Source: Nonlabens dokdonensis DSW-6 (GTDB taxonomy: Bacteria > Bacteroidota > Bacteroidia > Flavobacteriales > Flavobacteriaceae). Taken from it: a DNA stretch of 64,000 nt. The stretch's first letter is position 1. Every line of letters begins with the position of its first letter. The notes under the pieces were generated by a model. The model did not search any database. It worked only from the letters and a program-made list of their open reading frames with translations, and was not told the origin of the DNA. This document shows, in pieces, positions 37,141 to 45,071 of this stretch. A program made the translations under genes and the position numbers. The stretch lies in contig NC_020156.1 in assembly GCF_000332115.1 (NCBI RefSeq), positions 1,426,001 to 1,490,000 of the forward strand, written 5' to 3'.

Positions 37141-37368
37141 TTAAAACTTAAAAGGCTTACTAGAAAAGATAGATTTAAGACTGTATTCACGACCGTTTTC
37201 GGTTTCCTCGATGTGAGGTTTAGGAGAAAATATCATAGCTATACCTATAGGTACAAACGTAGTCCAGACTCCTTGCTCAATGAACTGTAATAAAACAAAT
37301 CTCGTTATCAAAAATAGCGCTGTAAAGCAAACACCGTAAATAAGGAAAACTCTAATTTTAGGACTCAT
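37141..37368 (-). CDS. small two-span membrane protein, tandem copy 2
   Basis: A 75-residue protein with two membrane segments (VFLIYGVCFTALFLITRFVL and FVPIGIAMIFSPKP) and a basic tail. It is clearly similar to its upstream neighbour: both share LFLxTRxxxxQF, xxxVPxxxAxxxSPxPHxxxxxxGxEYxLKxxFS spacing. The conserved SPKPHIEE/GREYSLKSIFS region suggests function rather than chance. It belongs to a cluster behind an ABC ATPase. The role is unknown. Confidence 0.7.
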   Translation of the reverse strand: MSPKIRVFLIYGVCFTALFLITRFVLLQFIEQGVWTTFVPIGIAMIFSPKPHIEETENGREYSLKSIFSSKPFKF

Positions 37369-37390
37369 TATAGATTTTTTTCAAAGGTAA

Positions 37391-37624
37391 TTACATCTTA
37401 TAAACCTTCTTACTAAAAAGAAACTTTAAACCATATTCCTTACCTGATTGCATTTGTACCACATGCGGTCTTGGAGATATAACCCATGCAAGAACCGCAG
37501 GTACCAGAGTAAGCCATGTGTTACTAGGTGTAACCATAAATTGCATCATAAGATATCTTGTTAGTAAAAAGACTCCCAAAAAGATCACTACATGAATGCC
37601 TAACATTTTATATCTAGGGTGCAT
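37391..37624 (-). CDS. small two-span membrane protein, tandem copy 1
   Basis: A 77-residue paralogue of the next gene, with spans at about residues 6-28 and 36-50 and the shared LTRYLMMQF, WVISPRPHVV and GKEYGLKFLFSKKV motifs. It lies one base after the ABC ATPase gene, so all three genes are likely on one transcript with the DUF5687 permease. These small proteins may be accessory to the exporter. Confidence 0.72.
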   Translation of the reverse strand: MHPRYKMLGIHVVIFLGVFLLTRYLMMQFMVTPSNTWLTLVPAVLAWVISPRPHVVQMQSGKEYGLKFLFSKKVYKM

Positions 37625-37625
37625 A

Positions 37626-38363
37626 TTATTCCTCTTCTAAAACAGGAACAGGAGCATAGCTCTCAGAAATTCCTTTAAAATAGTTCTCTAACTCTGCAAA
37701 AGTGCCTGCTGTTTTTTCCTTGTCCATGACCACTTTCCCTTTTTCTAATAACACAACACGCTGCGTTACTTCAGTAACATGTTGTAAATCGTGTGATGAA
37801 ACTAGAACAGTAGTATTAGGATCATCAGCCAGTTCTTTGATTATTTTCTTAAGCCTGATTTGAGTTGAAGGGTCTAGATTTGCAAAAGGCTCATCTAGAA
37901 TTACGACTTCTGGATTGCCTATTAATGCGGCAACTATTCCTACCTTTTTTTGATTTCCTTTAGATAAATCACGCAAGTATTTTTTCTGACCTATGGCTTC
38001 ACCATTGAAAAAATCAGAATAAGAAGCCATGAGCGCGTCTATATCTGCTTTATTCTGACCTCTTAATTCACCTATGAAATAAAAATATTCTTCTGGTGTT
38101 AAATAACCTATTAAGAAACTCTCATCTACAAAAGCGCTGGTAAAAGGTTTCCAGTCTTCGCTCTCGCTTACTTTAATATCATTACTCAAAATATAACCAC
38201 TCGTAGGCTGTATCAAGTCCAGCAATAGAGAAAATAAGGTTGTTTTTCCAGCACCGTTATTTCCTACAAGACCTATGGCTTGCCCTTTATGAATCTTTAA
38301 TTCGTCTATATCTAGTACAGAAACGCCGTTGTATACTTTTGAAAGGTTTGTTATTGAAATCAT
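37626..38363 (-). CDS. ABC transporter ATP-binding protein (exporter type)
   Basis: A 245-residue ATPase with Walker A GNNGAGKTT, signature LSKGNQKKVGIVAAL, Walker B VVILDEPFANLD and switch SSHDLQHV. The order and the adjacent DUF5687 gene upstream indicate the ATPase of a two-gene exporter. The substrate is unknown. A 137-base gap with two different palindromes separates it from the permease gene. Confidence 0.9.
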   Translation of the reverse strand: MISITNLSKVYNGVSVLDIDELKIHKGQAIGLVGNNGAGKTTLFSLLLDLIQPTSGYILSNDIKVSESEDWKPFTSAFVDESFLIGYLTPEEYFYFIGELRGQNKADIDALMASYSDFFNGEAIGQKKYLRDLSKGNQKKVGIVAALIGNPEVVILDEPFANLDPSTQIRLKKIIKELADDPNTTVLVSSHDLQHVTEVTQRVVLLEKGKVVMDKEKTAGTFAELENYFKGISESYAPVPVLEEE

Positions 38364-38406
38364 AATTATAAATGTCTTATTAGTTAGTTGTTGTTCCGCT
38401 TTGGTA

Positions 38407-38421
38407 CCGCATCAAGTGCGG
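38407..38421. repeat. short palindrome CCGCATCAAGTGCGG
   Basis: Five-base stem around TCAAG in the gap between the ABC genes, 22 bases from a copy of the iterated palindrome. It resembles short hairpins seen interspersed in Bacteroidetes; only one copy is in this window. Confidence 0.5.
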
Positions 38422-38442
38422 CATGAACTTCTTTTTGATTCC

Positions 38443-38456
38443 GCTTTCGCGAAAGC
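38443..38456. repeat. iterated palindrome, copy 8
   Basis: Full 16-bp form at 38442-38457, between the DUF5687 permease gene and its ATPase gene. Confidence 0.9.
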
Positions 38457-38500
38457 GAAACTAAAAAGAAAGCGAGATCATTAAAATCTTTATTTAACTG

Positions 38501-39970
38501 TTAATCCTTTTGAGCATAGGCAGCAATCGTATCGTACTTCTCCTTTTTATAAACACGCTCGATAAGGTCAAATATCTTATTCCTGAATAAAAGCCCTAAA
38601 ACTCCTGTAACTGCAATGGCGATAAATCCAGCCGACTCATTTATAGTCAATGCAAAAGCATAATAAATAAGTACCGGTAAGAATAGTTTAGGAATTACTA
38701 GAAGTAAGGTTTTGGCATTAAAAGCTTTAGAATCTCCAAAAGCTTTCTTAGAACTCATCAAGTCTATAGGTGTTTTTACATAAGCACCGCCTAAAAGTAC
38801 TACCGAACTATTAAAACCTATGTTGTAAATAGCACCTGCAATCATAGCAAACCACCAGTCCCAACCAAAGTAAAGGTACAAAGTACATAGCAACGTGCTC
38901 ACTACGGTAGAAACGATCATTAACCACCATTTGCTCAATAAAAAGTCACGGTAAGGAATGTTTTGCGACATCATGAGTTTGTAATAACTACTGTCCCAAG
39001 ATGGCACCAGTCCACCGAACATAAATAAGAATCCACCAGTACAAAACAGTCCGGCAAAAACTTTCATTCCATTAATACTATCATAGATTTCATTCATGAA
39101 AAAGAAACCATAAAACACAAATAAGAAACCTACTAGAAATGTGGTACGCGCTCTTTTATTACGTTTTATAAGTTTAATATCGTTCTTTAAATAAGTAGAT
39201 ACTTTACCGAATCGGTCTAAGAAACTTAAGTCTTCTGTACTCGCCTCTTTCACCTCAGTCTTTAAACCAGCGTCTAGATACAATTGGTTTTTGAAGTAGT
39301 TAAAAGCAAAGTAAGCACTAGAAATTGCCAGAGCAAGCGGAATGATAAAACCAAAAGCGTTATCATAAAAGAAATCAAATACTGGTGCTGAATAGTTTGT
39401 TATATCAAAAATGCCGTAATACTGTAAGATCCCACTCGCCGCAATTAAGCCTATTACTGGATAGAAAACGCTATCCATATTATTCATGAATACATTTAGA
39501 TAATTAATCGTGTAAGTAATACAAATCATAGCAAGATGCCAGCCTAATACATTTATAAAAGCGGCATCTCCTTTTACTAATAATACAATACTAAAAGGAA
39601 TAAAAAAGAAGGCATGCGCTATATTAAAGAATGAAATGCTGGTTTTACCCAATGCATATTTTACAATATTAGATCGCGTAATAGGAAGATAAAGCAACGG
39701 TTTGATATTAGTCACCGGCATTTTTTGAAGCATGTAGCGCATCGCTAGATCAAAAAAGAAATAGTAAATCAAATATTGGTTCACTACGCGAATGGGTTCA
39801 CCTAGCTCTAATTCTTCAATAATAAAGTAGGACCCAAATCCTAAACCTCCCAAAACCGCTAACATATATATAGCTCCAAAAATCATCAGGATTTTAAAAG
39901 CTAAGTTTTGTTTAAACGCAGCGCTTCTTATGAAGCTCTTCCATTCCAGATTAATAAATTTTTTGATCAT
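38501..39970 (-). CDS. DUF5687 family ABC permease
   Basis: A 489-residue integral membrane protein with about twelve spans, matching DUF5687, the permease partner of the neighbouring ATPase in Bacteroidetes. The cytoplasmic N-terminus reads KFINLEWKSFIRSAAFKQNL. The rest alternates hydrophobic helices with short loops (SWDSSYYKLMMSQNIPYRDFL). No ATPase domain is fused. The substrate is unknown. Confidence 0.82.
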   Translation of the reverse strand: MIKKFINLEWKSFIRSAAFKQNLAFKILMIFGAIYMLAVLGGLGFGSYFIIEELELGEPIRVVNQYLIYYFFFDLAMRYMLQKMPVTNIKPLLYLPITRSNIVKYALGKTSISFFNIAHAFFFIPFSIVLLVKGDAAFINVLGWHLAMICITYTINYLNVFMNNMDSVFYPVIGLIAASGILQYYGIFDITNYSAPVFDFFYDNAFGFIIPLALAISSAYFAFNYFKNQLYLDAGLKTEVKEASTEDLSFLDRFGKVSTYLKNDIKLIKRNKRARTTFLVGFLFVFYGFFFMNEIYDSINGMKVFAGLFCTGGFLFMFGGLVPSWDSSYYKLMMSQNIPYRDFLLSKWWLMIVSTVVSTLLCTLYLYFGWDWWFAMIAGAIYNIGFNSSVVLLGGAYVKTPIDLMSSKKAFGDSKAFNAKTLLLVIPKLFLPVLIYYAFALTINESAGFIAIAVTGVLGLLFRNKIFDLIERVYKKEKYDTIAAYAQKD

Positions 39971-40036
39971 TTTCGGTTTGATTTGCTTAGTTAGTTACAA
40001 AAACTATAAAAATGTTACAGCTTGGATTTCAATTAT

Positions 40037-40044
40037 TACTTTTG
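40037..40044 (+). promoter_or_regulatory. -7 box TACTTTTG for the PaaE-like gene
   Basis: TACTTTTG matches TAnnTTTG and lies 18 bases upstream of the ATG at 40063. Confidence 0.5.
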
Positions 40045-40062
40045 CAGCTTTAAAAATACGAC

Positions 40063-41106
40063 ATGATTTTTCATCATCTTACTATAAAACAAGTTACTAA
40101 AGTTACTTCTCAAGCGGTAGAAGTGGTTTTTGAGATTCCAGAAAACCTATCTGCAGAGTTTACTTATCAAGCTGGACAGTACTTAACTCTTAAAGCCACT
40201 ATTAATGAAGAAGAGGTGCGTCGCGCCTATTCTCTTTCTAGTGCACCGCATGAAACCGATTTAAAAGTAGTTATTAAAGCGGTGGAAAAAGGTGTTTTTT
40301 CTAATTATGCGATGACCTTACGAGCTGGAGATCAATTAGAAGTTGCTGCTCCAGACGGGCTTTTTATCCATGAGAAAAGCGATACTGCTCAAAATTATTT
40401 AATGGTTGCAGCAGGAAGTGGTATCACTCCTATTACTTCTATCATAAAAGACGTGCTTACTAATGAGTCCGACAGTAAAGTGGCTTTGATCTATGGAAAT
40501 CAATCGGTAGCACAAACCATTTACCACGAGCAGTTTAATGATCTAAAAGATCAATATGGTGACCGTTTTATACTGCAATATTGTTTCTCCCGTGAAGAGC
40601 GCGATGAGGCACTTTTTGGTCGTGTGAGTAAGTCCAACCTCAACTATTTCTTGAAACAGAAAGTTAGTGATCTCGCTTTCGCGAAAGCGTACTTATGTGG
40701 ACCTGAAGAAATGATTACGATGGCAACAGACAATCTTGTTGAAAAGGAAGTTCTTGCTAAAGAAGACGTAAAATTTGAGCTTTTCACAGCCAAAGAAAAT
40801 GAGATCGAGATCACTGAAGACAGTCACCTTACCGAGCTTACTGTCATTCTTGATGACGAAAAACACACACTTACAGTAAAGCGTACCGATAATTTACTAG
40901 ACGTGATGCTTAAAAATGACATCGACGCACCGTACAGTTGTCAAGGCGGTATTTGTAGTTCTTGTATTTGCCAGATAGAAGAAGGAACGGCACAAATGGC
41001 AAAAAACGCCATCTTAACCGATAGTGAAATCGCTGACGGACTTTCTCTTGCCTGTCAAGCTTATGCCACCAGTGCAAAAGTTGTGGTGAATTTTGATGAG
41101 GTGTAG
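40063..41106 (+). CDS. PaaE-like flavin/2Fe-2S oxidoreductase
   Basis: The 347-residue protein carries three modules: an FAD-binding barrel with RAYSLSSAP (residues about 56-64), an NAD(P)-binding domain with AAGSGITPI and YLCGPEEM, and a C-terminal plant-type 2Fe-2S ferredoxin with cysteines in SCQGGICSSCICQ and LACQA. This is the PaaE/Hcr layout, the electron-donating reductase of a diiron oxygenase or similar. The usual paaABCD genes are not adjacent, so the partner is unknown. The palindrome at 40675 encodes AFAKA in DLAFAKAYLCGP, just before the conserved GPE. Confidence 0.9.
   Translation: MIFHHLTIKQVTKVTSQAVEVVFEIPENLSAEFTYQAGQYLTLKATINEEEVRRAYSLSSAPHETDLKVVIKAVEKGVFSNYAMTLRAGDQLEVAAPDGLFIHEKSDTAQNYLMVAAGSGITPITSIIKDVLTNESDSKVALIYGNQSVAQTIYHEQFNDLKDQYGDRFILQYCFSREERDEALFGRVSKSNLNYFLKQKVSDLAFAKAYLCGPEEMITMATDNLVEKEVLAKEDVKFELFTAKENEIEITEDSHLTELTVILDDEKHTLTVKRTDNLLDVMLKNDIDAPYSCQGGICSSCICQIEEGTAQMAKNAILTDSEIADGLSLACQAYATSAKVVVNFDEV
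40675..40688. repeat. iterated palindrome, copy 9
   Basis: Full 16-bp form at 40674-40689, in the PaaE-like gene, reading AFAKA on the plus strand. Confidence 0.9.
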
Positions 41107-41193
41107 AAGAATTCGAACTTGAAATTGAAATTGAATTTTGAAAAGGACAACAAACAGATCTTTTCAAATCCAACATCTTAACTATATTAATGC

Positions 41194-41230
41194 TTTCCAA
41201 AGGATAGAATTAATTCTGCCCTTTGGGAAA
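41194..41230. repeat. 37-bp hairpin repeat, copy 1
   Basis: Near-perfect inverted repeat: TTTCC...GGAAA ends around a central AGAATTAATTCT. Two more copies occur at 42181-42217 and 61832-61867. It lies between the PaaE-like gene and a convergent small gene, so it may also end transcription. Confidence 0.8.
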
Positions 41231-41276
41231 TCTTGTAGGTCAACTTAAAAAGTTGTAGACAATTGCGCAACATGAT

Positions 41277-41666
41277 CTATTTTTCACTATTGATCTTAGC
41301 CTCTTTATGCATGATAAGCATTTCATATAAAGATATATGTTCCACTAAAGCATATTCAGATAACTTTGCTACAGCGCCTCTCAACTGATCTGTATTAATT
41401 GGCTTAATATAAATAAAATCACTTTTTCCATAAAGACCGTATCTTCCTCTTTTTTTTACTTCTAATGCGCGATCTAGATTTGAAATAAGTAGAAGTTCTT
41501 TATCTACATCATAGTATACTTTCAAACTTTGATCGTAATCTTTTTCAAAATCTATTTCTACGTTTGGGTTTGAAATTACAATGCGTTCAACCTCTATTTG
41601 TCGTCTTTGATTTACAATGGCAATAAAAGTCAAAGACATCAGAACACTACTAAAAATTTTAATCAT
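41277..41666 (-). CDS. small exported protein of unknown function
   Basis: A 129-residue protein with a hydrophobic N-terminus (IFSSVLMSLTFIAIVNQ), then a charged domain with YDQSLKVYYDVDKELLLISN and GRYGLYGKSDFIYIKPIN. No family is recognised. It overlaps the upstream lipoprotein gene by eight bases, and the two are probably co-transcribed. Confidence 0.6.
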   Translation of the reverse strand: MIKIFSSVLMSLTFIAIVNQRRQIEVERIVISNPNVEIDFEKDYDQSLKVYYDVDKELLLISNLDRALEVKKRGRYGLYGKSDFIYIKPINTDQLRGAVAKLSEYALVEHISLYEMLIMHKEAKINSEK

Positions 41667-42036
41667 TTAAATAATCTGTTAAAAAGGATTCATTTGCAGC
41701 GTAAAATATATCTATATTACTTTTTCTAGCAAGAGCAATAATTTCATTCACTTCTTCAAAACTTACTTTCCATTTGATTAAATTAAAACTATTATCTTCT
41801 AAATTCTTGTTGTCAATTAGCAAGTAATTCTCTGAAAAAAACAATAATTCCGTTGACATATAATCATATGTAATAAGTACATGTGGCTCTTCACATACCT
41901 TTTGTGTACATCTCAAATCAAATGCATAATCTTTATATTCAAATGATTGTTCTGAATTAAGATCCTTTTTTACGTCAGATTTACACGATATTCCTAAGAA
42001 TAAAATAATTAAACTTATAACATGTATTGGTTTCAT
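41659..42036 (-). CDS. small lipoprotein of unknown function
   Basis: A 125-residue predicted lipoprotein (signal MKPIHVISLIILFLGISCKS, lipobox GISC). The mature part is acidic with two cysteines in LRCTQKVCEEPHVLIT. No family is recognised. It overlaps the next gene and looks like the first of a two-gene unit. Confidence 0.62.
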   Translation of the reverse strand: MKPIHVISLIILFLGISCKSDVKKDLNSEQSFEYKDYAFDLRCTQKVCEEPHVLITYDYMSTELLFFSENYLLIDNKNLEDNSFNLIKWKVSFEEVNEIIALARKSNIDIFYAANESFLTDYLND

Positions 42037-42136
42037 TTGAATTAAATTTAATCAGGTTAAAACTAAGAGTGGTGAAATTAAAAAAACTTGTTAAAACTTA
42101 TTTTATAACTCTGAAATAACTTCAACTATTCTTGAA

Positions 42137-42163
42137 ACATGCCAAGACAAATACTTGGCATGT
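42137..42163 (-). terminator. perfect 10-bp hairpin downstream of scoB
   Basis: ACATGCCAAG and CTTGGCATGT pair around a seven-base loop. The T run that follows on the minus strand is weak, and it is 222 bases after scoB, so assignment as its terminator is tentative. Confidence 0.45.
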
Positions 42164-42180
42164 TGGCTTCTAAAAAGCTA

Positions 42181-42217
42181 TTTCCCTAAGGGCAGAATTA
42201 ATTATACTATTTGGAAA
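42181..42217. repeat. 37-bp hairpin repeat, copy 2
   Basis: Same size and layout as the copy at 41194, more diverged in its right arm (central AGAATTAATTAT). Confidence 0.75.
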
Positions 42218-42248
42218 TGGAAAAAAGTTATTTTAATGTTATCGATTT

Positions 42249-42329
42249 GTCAGTCTGAGCTACAGTCGAATACGTTTTTCTATACGTAGAGATTGTGCTA
42301 AGCAAATAGGTTTCGACTATCGCTCAACC
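42249..42329. repeat. imperfect inverted repeat of the CAGTCTGAGC...GTCGAA type
   Basis: CTGAGCTACAGTCGAA at 42255-42270 is matched by an inverted TTCGACTATCGCTCAA at 42312-42327. A partial relative, CTTCGACAAGCTCAGACTGA, occurs at 61784. These resemble long inverted repeats widespread in Bacteroidetes. Confidence 0.6.
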
Positions 42330-42351
42330 AAACATTGTAGATTCTTTTTCT

Positions 42352-42381
42352 CGGTCGTCAATCGTCAGTAAGTCGGTTGTC
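42352..42381. repeat. short-unit array next to scoB
   Basis: Units GTCGTCA, ATCGTCA, GTAAGTCG and GTTGTC follow one another directly after the scoB stop. The pattern recalls the heptad arrays beside the S23 genes and may be a scar, but no S23 gene is here. Confidence 0.35.
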
Positions 42382-42384
42382 TTG

Positions 42385-43038
42385 TTAAATACTCATCTCA
42401 GGAATCTCTCCATCTATAATCAAAGTTCCGTCTGTAGCGTTTTGAATTTCTTCTACACTTACTCCAGGTGCACGTTCTAAAAGTTTAAAACCTTTATCCG
42501 TAACTTCAAGCACGGCTAGGTTTGTTACTATTTTATTGATACAATTCACTCCAGTAAGTGGTAGTGAGCATTTTTTAAGCAGTTTTGATGCTCCAGCTCG
42601 ATTGGTATGCATCATCGCTACGATTATATTCTCTGCACTGGCAACGAGATCCATGGCGCCACCCATTCCTTTTACCATTTTACCTGGTATTTTCCAGTTG
42701 GCGATATCGCCGTTTTCAGCAACTTCCATTGCTCCTAGAATAGTCAGATCTACGTGCTGCCCACGTATCATCCCAAAACTAGTGGCGCTATCAAAAAAAC
42801 TGGCGCCAGGCATGGTCGTAATGGTTTGTTTACCAGCATTTATAACGTCGGCATCTTCTTCTCCTTCAAATGGAAAAGGTCCCATACCTAAAACTCCATT
42901 CTCTGACTGGAATTCTACATCTATTCCTTCAGGAACATAGTTAGCCACTAAGGTTGGTATTCCTATTCCTAGATTCACGTAGTAACCGTTTTTTACTTCT
43001 TGTGCAATTCTTTTTGCAATTCCTATTTTGTCTAACAT
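42385..43038 (-). CDS. scoB: 3-oxoacid CoA-transferase subunit B
   Basis: Catalytic subunit of succinyl-CoA:3-ketoacid (or acetoacetate) CoA-transferase. The 217-residue protein has the active-site glutamate in FQSENGVLGMGPFP, the GIGIPTLVANYVP start and PGKMVKGMGGAMDLVA. It pairs with subunit A at 43482-44183; an S23 gene separates the two, where related operons have a gap of a few bases. Confidence 0.94.
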   Translation of the reverse strand: MLDKIGIAKRIAQEVKNGYYVNLGIGIPTLVANYVPEGIDVEFQSENGVLGMGPFPFEGEEDADVINAGKQTITTMPGASFFDSATSFGMIRGQHVDLTILGAMEVAENGDIANWKIPGKMVKGMGGAMDLVASAENIIVAMMHTNRAGASKLLKKCSLPLTGVNCINKIVTNLAVLEVTDKGFKLLERAPGVSVEEIQNATDGTLIIDGEIPEMSI

Positions 43039-43083
43039 ATTTATCTAATGTGCTAATTAATTGATGTGCTAATGTGCTAATTT
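43039..43083 (-). repeat. left array of short units flanking the second S23 gene
   Basis: Contains three copies of a unit TAATGTGCTAAT or ATGTGCTAA with TTAATTGATGTGC between them. Related units occur inverted on the other side of the S23 gene. Confidence 0.72.
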
Positions 43084-43431
43084 TCACATTCTGCTTTTTG
43101 TGGTAGAGATTATTTTTGATAATAATTTCTCTATACTTTCTAGTTGATTGAACAATTCTTGTTTTGGAGAAGGCAAGCTGTCTGATTTTGTGCATAAGAA
43201 CAGCCAGTATCTCGTTTCAGAAGCTTCCTTCGCCGCAATCTTTAATTTGTGTATAAAATCTTTCCTGCTTTCAGCGTGTTGAGATTCATTAATATTTGCT
43301 CCTATACTAGTTCCGCTCCTAAACAATTGGCTGGAAATTTCGTAGTGCTTTTCTTTTTTCAAAAAGGAAGTGAAATCAATAATTTCAAGAGCAAATTCAG
43401 TTGATTTCTCAACTATAATATTTTTCTGCAT
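43084..43431 (-). CDS. S23 four-helix-bundle protein, copy 2
   Basis: A 115-residue helical protein of the same S23 family as the gene at 25133. The shared core is HYEISSQLFRSGTSIGANIN and KDFIHKLKIAAKEASETRYW; overall it is diverged from copy 1, so the two are not a recent duplication. It lies between scoA and scoB in the same orientation and fills a 443-bp gap. Inverted short-unit arrays surround it as at the atp locus. It may be transcribed from the host operon, since no promoter box was seen. Confidence 0.87.
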   Translation of the reverse strand: MQKNIIVEKSTEFALEIIDFTSFLKKEKHYEISSQLFRSGTSIGANINESQHAESRKDFIHKLKIAAKEASETRYWLFLCTKSDSLPSPKQELFNQLESIEKLLSKIISTTKSRM

Positions 43432-43481
43432 ATCAAATTATTTTATTCATCAGCACACTAGCACATCAGCAAATTAATTAA
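43432..43481 (-). repeat. right array flanking the second S23 gene, inverted
   Basis: CATCAGCACACTAGCACATCAGC on the plus strand reads GCTGATGTGCTAGTGTGCTG on the minus strand, mirroring the left-side ATGTGCTAATGTGCTAAT units; TTAATTAAT also recurs. Confidence 0.7.
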
Positions 43482-44183
43482 TCAATCACGAGTCCTTACA
43501 GTCCTCTGCTCAATTCTCTTCTCATACTTAGCTCCTTGAAAAATGCGTTTTACAAAGATGCCTGGGATATGGATCTCATTAGGATCTAGTTGTCCTGCTG
43601 GAACAAGTTCCTCAACCTCAGCGACAGTAATTGTTGCAGCGCCAGCCATAACTGGATTAAAGTTTCTAGCGGTTCCTTTGAATATTAAATTCCCTGCTTC
43701 ATCACCTTTCCATGCTTTTACAAAAGCAAAATCTGCTTTAAAGGCGCGTTCTAGAATATGAGGTTTTCCATTAAAATCGCGTACTTCTTTACCTTCGGCC
43801 ACTTCAGTACCATAGCCTGCTGGTGTGAAAAATGCTGGTATTCCTGCTTGAGCGGCACGACATCTTTCGGCAAGAGTTCCTTGTGGTATCAGATCTACTT
43901 CTAATTCACCACTCAACATTTGTCTTTCAAACTCATCATTTTCTCCTACATAAGAAGAAATCATTTTCTTGATTTGTTTGCCTTGTAATAACAAACCTAA
44001 TCCAAAATCGTCTACCCCTGCATTATTAGAAATACAAGTAAGATTTTTAGCTCCAGTTTTTACAAGTTGCGCGATACTATTTTCAGGAATTCCAGAAAGG
44101 CCAAAACCACCTACCATAAAAGTCATATCGCTTGTAACGCCTTCCAGCGCTTCTTCTACGCCTTTTACCGTTCTATTGATCAT
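43482..44183 (-). CDS. scoA: 3-oxoacid CoA-transferase subunit A
   Basis: Partner of subunit B in ketone-body/acetoacetate activation. The 233-residue protein has the family start [31 protein letters not shown] and [16 protein letters not shown]. It is full length. The two genes form one operon in which the S23 cassette has been inserted. Confidence 0.94.
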   Translation of the reverse strand: MINRTVKGVEEALEGVTSDMTFMVGGFGLSGIPENSIAQLVKTGAKNLTCISNNAGVDDFGLGLLLQGKQIKKMISSYVGENDEFERQMLSGELEVDLIPQGTLAERCRAAQAGIPAFFTPAGYGTEVAEGKEVRDFNGKPHILERAFKADFAFVKAWKGDEAGNLIFKGTARNFNPVMAGAATITVAEVEELVPAGQLDPNEIHIPGIFVKRIFQGAKYEKRIEQRTVRTRD

Positions 44184-44332
44184 AATTACATTTATTTGGT
44201 TTAAAAATACGGAATTTACCGAGTATTTTAAAGGCTTATCGATAACTAAAAGCTAGTTATTTTACTAAATTGCTATTTCATATAGATTCAAGACCGTCGC
44301 ACTGAATGATTCAAGAATCAAGATTACTTATC

Positions 44333-44968
44333 ATGGCTTTTAAACACCTTATTGATCCCAAATTCAGTAAAAACAATTACTTCCCTATTGACTTATCAAT
44401 TAAGAACCCTTTTTGGGATGATAATGACGTGAGTGATATCGACATTTTTGAAAAATATTTAGATAACCAGCGGTCCAAAACCGGCAAATATATCGCTCAT
44501 GGCGGTTATTTAGAACAGCGTGCTTTGTATAGAAAATCGGCTAGGTTCCAGGCTGGACTGGTGCGCGATGTTCATATGGGAATAGATCTTTGGGCGCCAG
44601 CTGGTACAAGCGTTCATGCATTTATGGATGGTGTAGTACATAGTTTTGCAAACAACGATGACGATGGGAATTATGGACCTACCTTGATCTTAGAACATGA
44701 TTTCAACGGTAAACAACTCTATACACTTTACGGTCATCTCGCAATTAGTGATATGGAAAACTGGTCTGTTGGTTCTCGCTTTCGCGAAAGCGACATCATA
44801 GCAACCTTAGGAAAACCAGAAGAAAACGGAGGATACAGCCCACATCTTCATTTTCAAATAATGACTAATATTGGGGAATATAAAGGCGATTATCCAGGTG
44901 TTGCTGCACAAGAAGAGTTGCAGGATTATGAAGGATTGATTTTGAATCCCAATTCTTTAATTTTTTAG
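44333..44968 (+). CDS. M23 (LytM-type) metallopeptidase domain protein without signal peptide
   Basis: Start at ATG 44333 (44306 also possible). The 211-residue protein has the zinc-binding pattern of M23 peptidases: first His/Asp in VRDVHMGIDLWAPAG, then LYTLYGHLA and HLHFQ. No signal peptide or membrane segment is visible, which is odd for a peptidoglycan hydrolase; it may act in the cytoplasm, on another substrate, or by unusual export. The palindrome at 44778-44791 encodes RFRES in VGSRFRESDIIATLG, between the LYGH and HLHF motifs. Confidence 0.82.
   Translation: MAFKHLIDPKFSKNNYFPIDLSIKNPFWDDNDVSDIDIFEKYLDNQRSKTGKYIAHGGYLEQRALYRKSARFQAGLVRDVHMGIDLWAPAGTSVHAFMDGVVHSFANNDDDGNYGPTLILEHDFNGKQLYTLYGHLAISDMENWSVGSRFRESDIIATLGKPEENGGYSPHLHFQIMTNIGEYKGDYPGVAAQEELQDYEGLILNPNSLIF
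44778..44791. repeat. iterated palindrome, copy 10
   Basis: Full 16-bp form at 44777-44792, in the M23 gene, reading RFRES on the plus strand. Confidence 0.9.
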
Positions 44969-45071
44969 AATAAGCTGTTTTTAGAAAACCATTTTAAGGT
45001 TTCGCAAGAAATCCTCCAGAGTACGCTTTCAATTTTCCTATATTTACCGCCCGATTCAACCCATAATCTAT

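Larger units (their letters stand above)
42037..42384. other. 348-bp repeat-rich intergenic region
   Basis: Contains no gene but four separate repeat features: a 10-bp perfect hairpin, a 37-bp hairpin copy, an imperfect CTGAGC/GTCGAA inverted repeat, and, next to scoB, a run of short GTC-containing units. Such density marks it as a landing site for short repeats. Confidence 0.6.

Noticed and set aside
37027..37290. Plus-strand open frame after the TraB/GumN gene
   Set aside because: It starts at TTG, contains the terminator and is antisense to the conserved small membrane protein.
42941..43195. Minus-strand open frame between scoB and the S23 gene
   Set aside because: It spans the short-unit array and overlaps both recognised genes in another frame.
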